A stretch of 64,000 nt of DNA from Cytidiella melzeri. Its lineage: Eukaryota; Basidiomycota; Agaricomycetes; Polyporales; Irpicaceae. A model generated the notes under the pieces. The model did not search any database. It saw nothing but the letters and a program-made list of their open reading frames with translations, and was not told the DNA's origin. The DNA is taken from the NCBI GenBank assembly GCA_022592445.1, contig JABYQR010000255.1:1-64000 (forward strand), written 5' to 3'. The position numbers were made by a program, and so were the translations under genes. This document shows positions 45,225 through 57,467 of this stretch, one piece after another. Every line of letters starts with the position of its first letter. Within the stretch, counting starts at the first letter, position 1.

Positions 45225-48200
45225 TCATATCACCAGTTCGTCGTCAGAGTCGCAGTCTTCCCGAATATTAAACCTCCACTCATCGTGTGTATTTCCTCTA
45301 CTCCTGCAAAGCGCAATATAAGCACCACCGGGAATATGTTTAAATCAACACCACTTACGATGTTGCGACGCTGTTGGCGACAGGCTCGATGTGCAGCGCA
45401 AAGTCAGCAATCGATGATGACCTGCTCACACTCTTCTTGCTCTTGCTCTTCTTCGTATGCCTCACCGGCCTAGGCGTCACGTCTGCGTCCGTTTGCCATG
45501 TTCCATCATCCCGGCGCAAGGTAATCTGTGCCTTTCCCTTCGCGTTGAAGTTCACGTGCCGTTGGCTTTGCAAAATCAGCTGGCTTGGGGCAGGTTCGAT
45601 ATGGCTTGAAGCGGGATGTCCCATCTCAAAGTCAAGTTCTGCGTCCGAGCCCCAGTTCTCCTTCTCTTTCGGCTTGACAATTGGGCGGGGTTTGGGACGA
45701 GGTTTCGTCCCAAAACTAGAGGTAGGAGCGTCGGAGGCTTCGGTGTCTGTCCCAGGAGCATTGAGGTTCATAGCCTTCTTTGTCCTTATCCTACGTTTTG
45801 TTGAGGGTTTCTTAACTTTGCCAGTATCAGATGCGCCACTGCCCGTGATCATACGCACATCGGAGCTATCGCTCTCCGCGTAATTTGTCAACGTCGACTT
45901 TGCTCGCCTACTCGCATTGCGTCGTTCTGGGGCAGATACCGTCGACTCGCTCCGTGTGGCAGAACCCCTCTCGGACAGTAGAGACGAACTTAGTTCACCA
46001 TGCATATCTTCATCTCTTTCCTCCATCTCGAGTTGCTTGCGGCGTGCTGCTGCTCGTTTCTTGACGATGGATTCACCTGCAAAAGTCCCTTCAACGTTGT
46101 CGTCTGGAAACATGGCGACTCCGTATTGTGCGCTCTCGCGCATGGTGGCAATGGCTTCTTTGCGAGTCTGATGCATGTCTTCCATGATAAGAGAGAGAGC
46201 TGTCTCTGGCAGTAGTATTCGCTGAACAAATTCGGCGGGAGTGAGAGGTAAGGTAGAATTAGGAGCGAAGTCGAGCGGTGGAAACAAGTCGTATAACGTC
46301 TGTGAAAGTAGCAAAGCACCTAATTCACCATAGCTACGGAGGTAGAGAATGAGTATGAATAGCAGAATATAGCATCAAATGCACTACTCACTAGCCAGGT
46401 TGAGATTTGGAGAAGTTCGCCATCTGTGCGCGAACCCCAGCTGCGTTACTAGAGCCATGCCGCTTCACACTTCGAGTAATGTCAATCCAAAATAAGCTGC
46501 CTTTGCGAGGCCGGTAGTCCAAAAGTAGTCCATCGTCCTCAGCGTCACCTTGTTCTTGGTCGTTGGCGCCGCCATCAAATCGTTCTTTGCCAGGCTCAAA
46601 ATCCTCGTCAACGTCGTCAACAATAGCTTGCAACTTTGACTGAAGCCTCAAAACCCGAGCAGCGAGCCCATCCCATTCGATCTCTACCGGCCAGCCCTTA
46701 TCTTGTGCCAAAGGGAAATGGTGTCCCTCGAATTCGTGCCGATGGCAGACATTGACGAAAACAGTTGCGGGAGCGTGCAGACCCTGAGGGTTAGAAACGC
46801 GAGGATCTTTGTACGAGCGAGCGCGTGCAGAGGCGATCAAATTCTGTAGGTAGGGAGATGGAGCCGGTGGCAAAGGTTCGTCACACCATGGACATAACGT
46901 AGATGGATCCACGTTTGGGTCCAAGAACACTGCGCGGATAGTCTCTGAGTACTTCCGAAATCCCGAAAGGGGTTATACGGCTTACTCTCATCTTCACTAT
47001 CTGACATCAACTCTCGCAAGCTAAATTACAGATCATGAGTTGAACGGCCGATGCGAATGAAGACTGACGTACATTTCATCGCCGCCTCGTGGTCGCTTCC
47101 TGTCTCTAGCTTCGTCGTCACTCGGAATGTGAATCCCCTCTGATGAGCCTCGTTTAGAATGACTGATGCTAGCCAGAACTTGAGTCTCCATAGGAAATGG
47201 TCGCAGGTTACGCCTTTCCAGCTTCCGTATTGGAGGAGGTTTGGGAATCTTGACAGCATCATCCAAGGCTGAGTCAACGCGTGGCCCTGAGATGACGCTC
47301 CTGCGGTTCGAAATGTTGCTATCGCCGAAATGGTCTGCGTGTTCCTTGGAACGCTGACGGTTCCCCGGCGAGGAAAGAGGTGATAGTGAAGGAAATGATG
47401 TTAAGGCCTTAGGCCGTACGCTATGAGTAGTTTGCGAGGTTGGAGCTCGATCGGATTTGTTCGCCAGCGGCGAAGGCATGGGAAATTCCTGCAAACCCCC
47501 TGTTTTTTCGTCAAGGGGAGCTTGGATAGCAGGTCTTTGCCGGGGCCTACCCTTTCCTCTGTGACCTTTAACTGGGGAGTCGTCGCTGCTGGAGCCACCC
47601 GTCCTAGTCTTGCCCTTCGACGACGCTTTATTCGTCTCCTTCATTGGCGAAATACCGTCCATCGGGAAAGAAGCGATCTTCTTGTTCTCCGATTCTTTCG
47701 TGCTGTTCTCGTTCCGAGGCTTGGCTACAGGGCAGTGTTTAACTCGCGTGCCGTTTGCTCGAGGCGTGGGTTCGTCCTCAGCTGGTCTTCCTTGTCGCAC
47801 AAGAGCGCTCCGTGCTCGAGAAGGTTGACGCCTTGTAGCCTTGTATCCGTCATTCGAGGATCGGTCTGGTGTGTCAACTCGTGAGGGTGGTTTGAAAGCT
47901 CTAGCGGCTGAAGGCGTTGCAATGTGAGCCCGTTCGGCAACAGGGGCGTAATGCACACTGGACGAATTGGTAACTTCAGAAGTGGAGGACTCTTCTTCAG
48001 CGGCCGATTTCTTCTTGAAGTTCAATTTTTGGATGCACTTGGAGGTTTTTTCCCAAGAATAGAGTTGTCCGTCGATCATGGCTCCCTCAGCGTTTCGACC
48101 GGTCGAGTCCCTACTTCCTTCAGAGACCAGCGTCCTCTGAGCTCCGAAATGACGAAGGGGTCTGTTGTTCGTGGCCCCAGCAGATATAACATTGAGCTCG

Positions 48201-48478
48201 TCTTCCGAATCTGAGGAGGAGATTACTTCCACATCCGAGGCGACAGACCTTGTCTTCATCGCTCCCACTCTGGACGTCTTCTGGGACGAGTCTTGAGAAC
48301 TGCGTAGCATTAACGAGCGACCATCCCTCCCCCCTCGATGAGAAGACCCAGGGCCAAAGTCGCTGCCAAGATCCTCATAACCTCTACCGCCTTGGCCAGG
48401 TCGTTGCGACATGCGCATGGTTTTGTCGGAAGACAGGGTGGACTTCTGCTGTTTCAAGTGTGAATACGCGACTTCCAT
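45225..48478 (-). CDS. Large protein with C-terminal RTC4-like domain
   Basis: Five exons (48478-47073, 47020-46986, 46929-46392, 46333-45359, 45303-45225) encode about 1010 residues. The first 470 are disordered, Ser/Lys/Arg-rich and basic. The RTC4-like domain starts at about residue 480: CPWCDEPLPPAPSPYL, VCHRHEFE, GWPVEIEWDGLAARV, then GYYGELGALLLSQTL across an intron. A basic, Ser-rich segment and a short acidic end follow. In yeast Rtc4 has a genetic link to telomere capping; the biochemical role is unknown. The exon chain is supported by frame agreement at all four junctions. The long N-terminal disordered part is a basidiomycete-type elaboration, by inference. Confidence 0.85.
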
Positions 48479-48839
48479 ATTTGTAGTTATATCCTGCGTG
48501 CATGAGACCGGATGAGAGGAGAACAAGCGTATACAGTGTGTACTGACGCGTCATAAGGAGACACAGAAGAAGCGCCCTTCATTTACGACGCGGTCACATG
48601 ATATCAATATTATCTTGGGAAGTTGGGAAGTTGGGACTCGGGAGTCTAGGAGGCGGATGCGACGAGCGCAACGTGTGCACCCCCAGAGACGGACAGTGTG
48701 CACTGTGCACCACTTGTTACTACTTTGATTGTTTATTACTTTGATCTACAGCCTTCAATAGCTCGGCTGTTCTATACATTACAGACATATGAGTCCCCGA
48801 TAGAATAAATTACCGTTTCCGGATCGGTACGTGGTGGTA
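48479..48839. other. Intergenic between the RTC4-domain gene and Doa10
   Basis: It holds the RTC4-gene promoter and the Doa10 3' region. A short direct repeat GGGAAGTTGGGAAGTTGGGA lies near 48616-48635. Nothing else is seen. Confidence 0.5.
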
Positions 48840-51800
48840 TTATACTTCCTCGTCATGTTCAATCAAAAACTCTCCGTCAGCTGGCCCGTTGCCCTTCACC
48901 TCTTGCTCAGGCTCGAGGTTCTGCAACCGCATGTCGACAAGGAACTCCTTATCCCGAACAGTCTGGGACCATGAGCTGAGCATAGCGGTGAGCGCAAAGG
49001 CGCCTTGCGCCACCGCAGCAAACGTGAAGATGCTCGGGTATACGTGAAGGACTAAAGAATCTAGATGAGCGCAAGGAGACCATGAGGGACTTGAGACACT
49101 CACACAAAAGGTGCTCATCGGCCTGGATATTGAACACCCTGAGCACGATCCACAGCATAGCAGGCGGAAGGAGAATCATGCCTAGAAGGCCAGCTATCAT
49201 GGGAACAATGACATCTTTCGATGCCGCTATAGGATCAAGGAATGTCCATCCATTGCGTCGAATCTACACGGGAAGTGATCAGTAGATGCATATGGCGAAG
49301 GTTCGGGTACGAACCGCCTCTATCCCTCTAACGAGTTGCCCTGCAGGGCGAACACGCTGGAGACGCAGCGCAACTTTTGTGTACAGCAGTCCAAGTGCCC
49401 ACATATCGACAATCCGAATACGAGGGCGCAGTCCGGTGTGGAAAGCGTGTCGTGATGGTAAAACGATGTAGAGCTCTATGACCAGGGCAATCAAGGTCGG
49501 AATGATAACGCCAAGGCATAGCGCCATATACGAGGCTTGTGCGAACCAGAGCAAGCTCCGCTTGATAAGGTACAGCGCAAAGTCAGCACGAGGTTCTTCT
49601 CCGCCGCGACGTTGTCGATGCTTATCCATTCGGTCCAAAGCATTACTGACCAGCCAACACGCCCAGAGGAGGTAAAATCCAGCGAGGAACGAGTAGCCAT
49701 CATGCACCTGGTACGGCACAAAAAGCTTGAAAAAAAAGCGGCCCAATAATACTGGCAATCCGACAAAAGATGCTAACGCAGCGGAACAGATGATCCACAG
49801 CGAGGCAGTGAAGGCTATCACTCGACAGCGGTAATGAGGTGGGAGATACACAACGGTGTAGTCGTCTTTAATGTTTCTCCTTGCCTTCTCTGCTTCAGCA
49901 TTCTGTAGCTGCATGAGTTGAGCAGCCTTCTCGTCAATAGGTTGACCGTTTGAATCGACTTCGACAGTGGCGTCCTCGTTCTTGACAAGAACGACATTGT
50001 CGCTGTTAGGCACCCTTCTGAAAGAGCCGTCGACCTCGATACCAACAATCTTGCCCCACGGTGCATACCATCGTCGCTTGAAGGTAAACTCCTCGTCTAT
50101 GTGCCGCCCACCAAACAGGTAAGACGACAATCGGAGCTTCGAGGCAAGAACTTTCCAAACACGGAGTCCTGCTTGGCGTACGAACTTTCGAGGCTTGAAG
50201 TATTGCAGAGTGTAAGGCAGCACGAGATGCAAGAAGAGCAAGTCGATTGGAACAGCCGAGAGTGGTTCACTGTACCGAGATGGTCAGACCAACACGCTCG
50301 TATGAGACCAAGGGATAATGCCTACCGCACTTTCCACCGGAACGGCATGATAGTCCGGCTGAAGACACGAAGTACGCCTGAAATAGTTCCGACACTGCAA
50401 GCGACGACAGCCGCATACATAAAACCACTGAGGACCAATTTCTTGATATGCAGGAATATTGGCCGCTCTAGGATGTCCCGGATAGGGTGGAAATTTTGGT
50501 CTTGGGGATCTTTGATGAACCACAGCGCACCACTGCGCAAGCAGGTCCTGAACCCAGCAAGCAGCACAGCGAACTGATACCTGGGCACATCATAAGTTTC
50601 AAACCCCAATGACAAGCGTACTGAAACATACATGAACATTGTGCCAATGACCCAGTGGTAGAACGCCGAGGTAAGCGGTGCGTACAAGAAGAAATCGGTT
50701 CGCATATTGAAGCTCCCTTGAGGAAACAGAGAGACCGTACATATGTCAAGCATAATTCCGCATCCCAGTGGAAAGACGACAAGCTCAACAAGTATGAAGG
50801 CTGCGACCTGAGCGGGAAGCATGAGTACCTTGACACGGTAATGATCAGTAAGGAATGCGAACCTTCACCACCAGGAGTTGTTGTCTGATCGCACTACGAA
50901 CAGCTCGTCCAGCACTCCTCATACTGCCGATAGTCAATACGTTGAGATAGATAGCAATGAGGAGAGCGTCTACAACGTAGCCCAGTGAGATGGCAAAAAT
51001 TTTCTCGGTTGTACCATCGCCAAGCGCGAGCCTGATCCAGTGCACTCGAACATGCTGTGAAACAACACGAATCTTCTCGCCCAGTGGAGCGAAGTAAGGC
51101 TCAGCATATTGCATGAGCTTCGAATCATGCGCAGCAAGTCTTTCCAATAATGTTGTTGATGTGGCTGTTTGCGATGCTGAGTACGCGACTCGGTTCACGG
51201 CGTGGTTATACTGACTCAAATATCAACACAAACGTGCCGACAAGCAAAGGGTCTCTACTCACCAGGGAGTTCACGGAGTTTACGCTGTCTCGTGCGACCT
51301 TTTCGCCGACAACATCAACGATGAGTTTTACGACAGGACGGAGACACAAGAGAGCCAAATGCTTGAGTGGCGGGAAAACAGCCTGGCTGAGGAAGAGCAT
51401 GAACGAATCCACCATTGGGTCAGTGATGATCCTGATGGCGCGGATTGGAAAGTCGATGATGTACAAGAACCGTCGGGGTTCCAGCTAGAGCAAGTATCAG
51501 TACGACGCCGAAGGCGAGGTTATCTTCCCAAGTGACACACCGAAAGTAGCGCGATAGTCTTTCCTATAGTGAACGGCAACCAGACACCGAGGCCAATCGT
51601 GGTATCCAAGACAAATATCATCAAAGCAGCCTACACATTTGTGGTCAGCCTCAGCCTTGCCTATCACAATGATTGATCCAGGTGTAGGTACTTACATTCT
51701 GGAGTACTCCGTAGATCGGCCCACGCAATCCGATCGCTGCCAATATATCTGTCAAACATCCATAAGCATGTCCTCTGAAACCACATAGGGCTTACCTTCC

Positions 51801-53819
51801 AGCGCACCTTCCATGTCATCCTCCATACCTGCCTCGATTTCTTCGTTCAGATCCAGAGCATCCGCATCGGCGATCGGGGCTGCCGCGACAACACCCTCAC
51901 CAGCTCTATCCCTCACCTCCCTGTCATCGTCCTCAATACGTGCATCATTCCTTGGAGCCTCAAATTCGACAACATGGTCTGGACCATCCTCTTCTTCGTC
52001 ATCGTCAGGCTCTTCTTCGTCCGTCCACTGCTGCAGCCCCGGCATCTCTATATCGCCGTCTTTATCCTCCTCCACTACATCGACGGGTGCCGCAGGCTCG
52101 TCCGCTGCAGCTTGGTCTGTGTCATCAGGGCTAGGGTCACGGAAATAGATGTCCCAATCCGCCTCTATCAACTCATTATCAGTGTGGTCCTCATCTGCGT
52201 TCTTCTTATCCGCCGGACTCTCCGGAAAGTATCCGGAGTCAGAGGGTCCGGCTTCGAACTCTTCAGGTGCACGGTATGTGGCCATACTTGGAGAACCGAG
52301 AGGGGTGTGCCCTCGGCTGGGCTGAGGAAAGATCTTCGGTGGTGATCCTGGTTCAGCAGGTGTGAAAAGCGCAGTAGAAAACAAAGGTGGTCTGCCATTC
52401 GATTTTCCAGGAGACTGAGGACGTGAGGTTTCTTCCTGAGTCTGAGGGGCGCCAGCCAGCGGATTCCAATTGGAAAAGTCCATCTGCCAGCCCTCCGGAA
52501 CAGTTTCTACGCTCGTAGAGGGCTCGCTTTTAGCCTCTTCGTCATGAGACAGAACGGGGGTCGTGGAGATAAAATCCTGTTGCTCATGATCTAATGCGGG
52601 GACGGGAGCCTCGTTCGATACTGACATGCGACCATAAGCATCATTCCAGGAATGTCTTCGTTTTACGCCAGATGTGAATCCCGAGTCGGAATTTGATCTG
52701 ACTGGGTGTAATGGACGCTTTCCTTTATCTTCAGGAATAACTTGCTTGCTCTCTCCATCATCTGTGTCTGAATCAGCTCGTGGCCATGCTCGACGCCTGT
52801 AGCGGAAGTCTTCCGGGTTCGGGAAAGCCTCCCTGATCGCATCTGCAGGCACCACAGGCAGTTGCCGCACCTCGGGTCTGTCAAAGTGAAGTGGCACGTG
52901 CTCCGCTGGTGGCGGTAGAGCAGGGGGAACAACAGGAACCACGGGAATCGCAACAGCTTCAGGTGGCGCATCTGCCTCGTCAAATACCCCGGGACGTGCA
53001 TTTTGAGTGATCCATTCTCTGAGAAGGAAGATGGCAACAAATGCTACGATGATAATCGTGGCAATAATCTGCCCTGCCACGATGTCGGCTGATACGGCGA
53101 GGATGTTCGGGTGCGTGATGAAAGCAGCCAGAGGGCTGAGGTCAGAGCTTGTACCATTCTGTTGATGTACTGGCACTGTGGCATTGGATGAGGGGGTAGC
53201 AATTGCCTTCGGCCTTTCGTGGTTACTGATCCACCAGGCGCTGATCACAACGGTTAGACGTGTTGCGGGTAGGGATAGATGTCACAACGCACGTCGAGTC
53301 ACCCATAGAAAAGTACATCCTCCAAGTCCAAATGGTTGTCCAAGGTAATATAGCACCCCAAATCAACCCGACGACGACAACACGAATAGCGAACAAAATA
53401 GCAATAAAGCTTTGTTGTGCCAGGCGTCGGAGCAGAAGAAACAATGGTAATCTTGAAGGCATATCCTCGGCATACACTGCGAGCATAAGTCGAGCCCAAT
53501 TAGAAGAAAACTTCGCAACACATACCCTTCTGGAATGAATATGAGTGCTTGCAGACATCGCACGTCTTCTTCTTGCTATGAGCCAGCCATGTTGTCAGAC
53601 TGTGTGAAAGTATGTTAAAATTCTGCTTGCAGGATACTTACGCCTGTACTCACCACTCCTGATGTATATACCTAATAGTCCCTGAGCATTTGCAAGGGTA
53701 GAACAAGGGTTGATCAGGTTCCGCTGGGGCGCTGCAGATACGACATGTGTCTATGACAGAATTAATGAGCCACCTCGCCAGGAAGTGCATTTAACGGACG
53801 TGCCTTGCTCCTCTTGCAT
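48840..53819 (-). CDS. doa10: ER membrane ubiquitin ligase Doa10/MARCH6 (SSM4)
   Basis: The gene spans about 5 kb with many short introns. The predicted start MQEEQ (ATG at 53819) leads across a GC-AG intron into a RING-CH domain: TCRICSAPAEPD, YPCKCSGTIRYIHQ, then HSKKKTCDVCKHSYSF. Next come VYAEDMP..LP, the first membrane segments (WGAILPWTTIWTWR) and FLLREWITQNARPG, all typical of Doa10. A long acidic loop (51.75-52.6 kb) is followed by more membrane segments. The conserved TEB4-Doa10 region is present (LVVFPLGCGIMLDIC, APLTSAFYHWVIGTMFMY, DPQDQNFHPIRDILERP). The end VRDKEFLVDMRLQNLEPE is also diagnostic. It ubiquitinates misfolded ER and nuclear proteins, with Ubc6 and Ubc7 as usual partners. 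Confidence 0.93.
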
Positions 53820-54126
53820 GTGGTTTATGCAGTTTCTACAGCGGTTTCCCCCTACACCAGTAGACACGTCCTATCGTGGTAGTGAACGTAAAAGATCAAG
53901 TTGTTGGATGTGGGGTCAGCGGCTCAGTCACGGCGAGTGTTCGGAGGCAAGGCCATCCAAGCGCCACAAAGGCCGCCCTTCCAAAATGAGAGGTGCTTTC
54001 GGCGTTCGGCATGAAGCGGAGCTCTGGGGTTTGTGGCACATTCGAATTCCGACTTAAAAATGGGTCAAGCCAGGCTGCTCCTCAGATCTTGATGTTCTCA
54101 TTCCGCTGCAAGGCTTTCTGCTATTT
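53820..54126. other. Upstream region of Doa10
   Basis: No gene is supported. A + strand ORF at 53710-54057 overlaps the RING-coding exon in antisense and is a shadow. Confidence 0.5.
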
Positions 54127-54393
54127 ATTGTGTGGCCACGCTCGATGCTGAATCGCCTATTGAGAACTCAGTCTCATAGGAATCCTCGTTCATTCTCGAC
54201 GATGCAGCGAACAACGCGCACATTTCCTCCTTTGTACAACAGTGACGGAAGCGCGGCATCCGATAGACTTGCCTCTGTGCACATCTTGGAAAGACTCAAG
54301 GTAGCCGAGCCTTTTTTTTTCTTTCTGCCAATGACTGATAGGCGTGTGTGCAGACCCAGAAGCGAACTGGATGGGTGGATCACAAGGCCCGGC
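54127..54393 (+). pseudogene. Duplicated 5' fragment of the HDDC2-like gene
   Basis: From GTGGCCACGCT to GGGTGGATCACAA this matches the 5' end of the gene at 58953-60149 in opposite orientation. It covers the predicted start MLNRLLRTQSH, exon 1 (RTTRTFPPLYNSDGS...HILERLK), intron 1 and the first part of exon 2 (QKRTGWVDH in that gene). It stops before the HD residues, so it cannot encode an active enzyme. The intron is retained, which means a DNA-level duplication instead of a retrocopy. Confidence 0.85.
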
Positions 54394-55043
54394 TGGTGAC
54401 ATGCCCGTGTAGTCGATGTGACTTCTAGACTGACTTTTGGACAGAAACCTCATGTCTGACGGTCAGTATACAGCGGAGGTTACTTACTAGGACGCAGTAG
54501 CTACAGGCAGTGGCATTGGCATAGCGAGGTAGACGTACCGTCATCCACTGTGATGTGCCAGTAAGCGGCAGGGCGAGATACGGATGGCAAAAAACAATTG
54601 ACGACATGCAACAAAATTGAGCGTACGACACAGAGTCGAAGGCCATTAGAGCATGGCAAGTGGGCGTGCATGCACGGAGAGGTAGCCACAGGTCGGACGG
54701 AGAGCGCTTCTTCACTTTGTAGCGCTTAACTTCGTACTTGAAGCTGCGTATATATGGAAGCACCATTTACACTACGCCGGCCGTCCACAAACATCACAAC
54801 TTGCAGTCGTTCAATGCCTTGACATACGCAACGACTAGCTCAAAAACGAAAACCTGCCAAGGCTGGATGGCAGCCTCCCCGTACGGCAGCTAACATCTAG
54901 CAAGCAAGGCTGACATCGGGTCAGCCTTGCTTGGTGGATATTTAAACCCAAGCTGCAGTGAGCTTTCTCTCTATCGCTTTCGTTGTTTTCGCCACCACCA
55001 CGTCCATCCACCAACCTTCAAGACACCCAACAAACCAACCGCA
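54394..55043. promoter_or_regulatory. Upstream region of the membrane protein gene, with a perfect inverted repeat
   Basis: Bases 54901-54914 (CAAGCAAGGCTGAC) and 54920-54933 are exact 14-nt inverse complements with a 5-nt spacer ATCGG. The AT-rich GGATATTTAAACC lies directly after it (near 54937-54949), about 100 bp before the ATG. This resembles a dyad binding site or a hairpin in the promoter. No gene is seen in the rest. Confidence 0.6.
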
Positions 55044-57467
55044 ATGGCTCCCATCCCTACTACAGCCGAACTACCCAACATGCCTGCACTCCCGGCCTTG
55101 TCCTCGCCATGGATTATGTGGCTCGTCGTCATCCTCCTCACGCTCTCTGGCGTTGCTCTACTTGCGTGGGCCGTTTACTCAGTCTTCGCCAAAGTTCGGA
55201 CCGCCATCAGGGCCCGCAATGAACGCCAAGAGGCTGACAAGATGGTGCTCCCGACACACCTCGACTCGTACGCGCCGAGAGTGGTCATCCTCCCACTCCC
55301 AAGCATTCAAGGCAAGGAGGTCGGTGAGGAGCAGGGTCATCAGGAGAAAGTTGAGATGGAAGAAGTCCAGCTGCATCAGTCGATGGATATCCAGGTACGT
55401 TTGCTGCTCTCTCGCTAGGTATGCTGTACTCACTGGTCTGGAAAGTCTGCCAAGGAGGAAACTCTTGCAGTTACCATCATAAAGACTGAACAATCGCCCC
55501 CGCGCATGCAGTACTTTTTGAAGCTCATTCAGCTCCCTTCCATCTTCGCTCCTTCGTGCACCACTCCCGAAGCCGAGCAGCCTCCAAGCAGCAAGAGCAA
55601 GAAATCCAAGCCATCGTGGATCGCACGCCTGTACAACCGGATGATGATCGCCACTCACATGGTACCTTCTCCGACGATGGACCTACCCATGCAAATGCCT
55701 GAACCTGGCTGGGAAGACGAGATCGAGTTTCCTCGCGAGGATCCGCCAAATATCAATAACAACGACGAGTTGTATTGCAAGGCAATGCGGCGCATGCTCG
55801 AACCGCTTCCGAGGAAGGTAGAGATCGTGGTCCACCATCCACCCGAGCCAGAGGATGAGGACATCGACGAGAAGGACATCATTGAGGCTCTTGCCGGCAT
55901 CGAGGAAGATGAGATTGGGCACTGCAGTCTCCTCCAGCCCCCTTCGTTGGCAATGTCTAGTCGATCTTCTGACACTCTCGGGGAGATCTTAGGCTACTAT
56001 GCTGGACGCGACGACTCAGCTGATCATCTTGTCGAAGACACTGATACTCCCGCTCTCAGTTCAGTTACCGACACATCTGATGACGACGAGCACGGCTCTC
56101 CTCTAGGCACGCCTCCTCTGATCGACGGGCTTCCTTTCGTCGACGTACTTCCTCTAGACGACTTGGAGTCAACTGAGGGCACAGATACAGGACTTGGGAA
56201 CTACAGCATCGTGGAGGTTCAAGACGATATCTTAGCGGCTGACGCGAAACCATGCACAGAGGATGTTGAAGACGTCGAGCAGTATTCTGAAATCGATCTC
56301 TCATGCACCGAGGAGGTCGACCAGATAGACACACTCATTGCTGCGGTTACGGGCTATACTCCTCGGAAGCTTGTGCTTGACGTGGACTCGCTGGTTCAAA
56401 GTCCTGAGCAGATGTCTCCGACAGAAGAAGAAGAGCTTGATGACATTGACGCGACGATAGCCTCCGTTACTGGCTACAGCCCTCGTCGAAACTCGTCCTT
56501 GTCAACTCCTCCTTCAGCTCGGCGACCTCTTTCGCACCGCCCGGTCTTCACTCAAATTGTCAGCCCAACCACGTCTCCTCAGCGCCTTCCTTCCAGTTCT
56601 CCGAACTCGCCTAGCACAGGGACACCGTCTAGAACTGCTCACACTGGGGTTTCGACTTGGGATAATCGTCTTTCTGGTAGCATGAACCTGAGTATGAGCT
56701 CGACGCTATCTTGCACGCCGGGATCTCCAGCGGTACCGAGAAGTTCTCCTGTCAACACAAGCCCGGGTATCTCAGCACCGCACTGGAAACCTTGGTCGCT
56801 GTCAAGATCAGTGGACACTCCTACCAAACCTCGACAGTTATCCGCGCACGTCATGATTTCTTCGAGGGCTACCTGTCGACCACTTCCGCGACCAATGTCT
56901 GCACCTGTTCTACCGTCGCTACCTCGCACGATATCCAAACGCTTCGCTGCATCCGGCTCCGGACAGTCCAAGGCAACTCATCGTCCTTTTCGTGTTGTTT
57001 CATCCCCACCAGCTGTGTCTGTCGATTCAAGGGCTCACGCCCCACCACCTCAAAGCAGTACATCCAAAGCACCACCACCTTTGAGGTTTTCGACATCATC
57101 ACATTCACAGGCAAAGGTATTCTCAACCCGCAACACAGTAGTAGCCAAGTCATCTCCAACCGCCAACGCATCGGCAGAGCCCCCACGTCCTAGTAGCGGT
57201 CCAACGGCTCCGACAGCTTCCTCGACCAATCGAAAGTCACTTACCAAGAGTGTATCTACGACTACAATGCCTCCGAAATCGGCGTCGCCACCAGCGGCGC
57301 AGTCTACGAAGCGTTTTCATTCGTCGCGAAAGCTTTTGGTAACGTTTGACCCGACTCCGACGCCTAGTCCTCAAGCAAGAGCGATGTGGAGGTCGTATTC
57401 GCCGCAGCCAAGCATCCGCATGAAGCCTGTTGTAGGTGATCGGCCGACGCGGTGTTGGAAACCTTGA
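55044..57467 (+). CDS. Single-pass membrane protein with long Ser/Pro-rich tail
   Basis: Two exons (55044-55394, 55512-57467) encode 768 residues. One hydrophobic segment lies near residues 22-46 (WIMWLVVILLTLSGVALLAW), followed by Lys/Arg, so the long C-terminus is probably cytosolic. An acidic middle has two related units (DTLIAAVTGYTPRK and DATIASVTGYSPRR, about 45 residues apart). The last 300 residues are Ser/Thr/Pro-rich and basic, ending GDRPTRCWKP. I recognise no family. The last 140 bp of the CDS are repeated downstream as part of a 0.5-kb tandem duplication. Confidence 0.75.

Noticed and set aside
45374..45883. 169-codon + strand ORF inside the RTC4-domain gene
   Set aside because: It is antisense to a supported exon and has no domain of its own.
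51813..52345. Ser-rich + strand ORFs opposite the acidic loop of Doa10
   Set aside because: They are complements of GA-rich codons for the acidic loop; the Doa10 frame is strongly supported.
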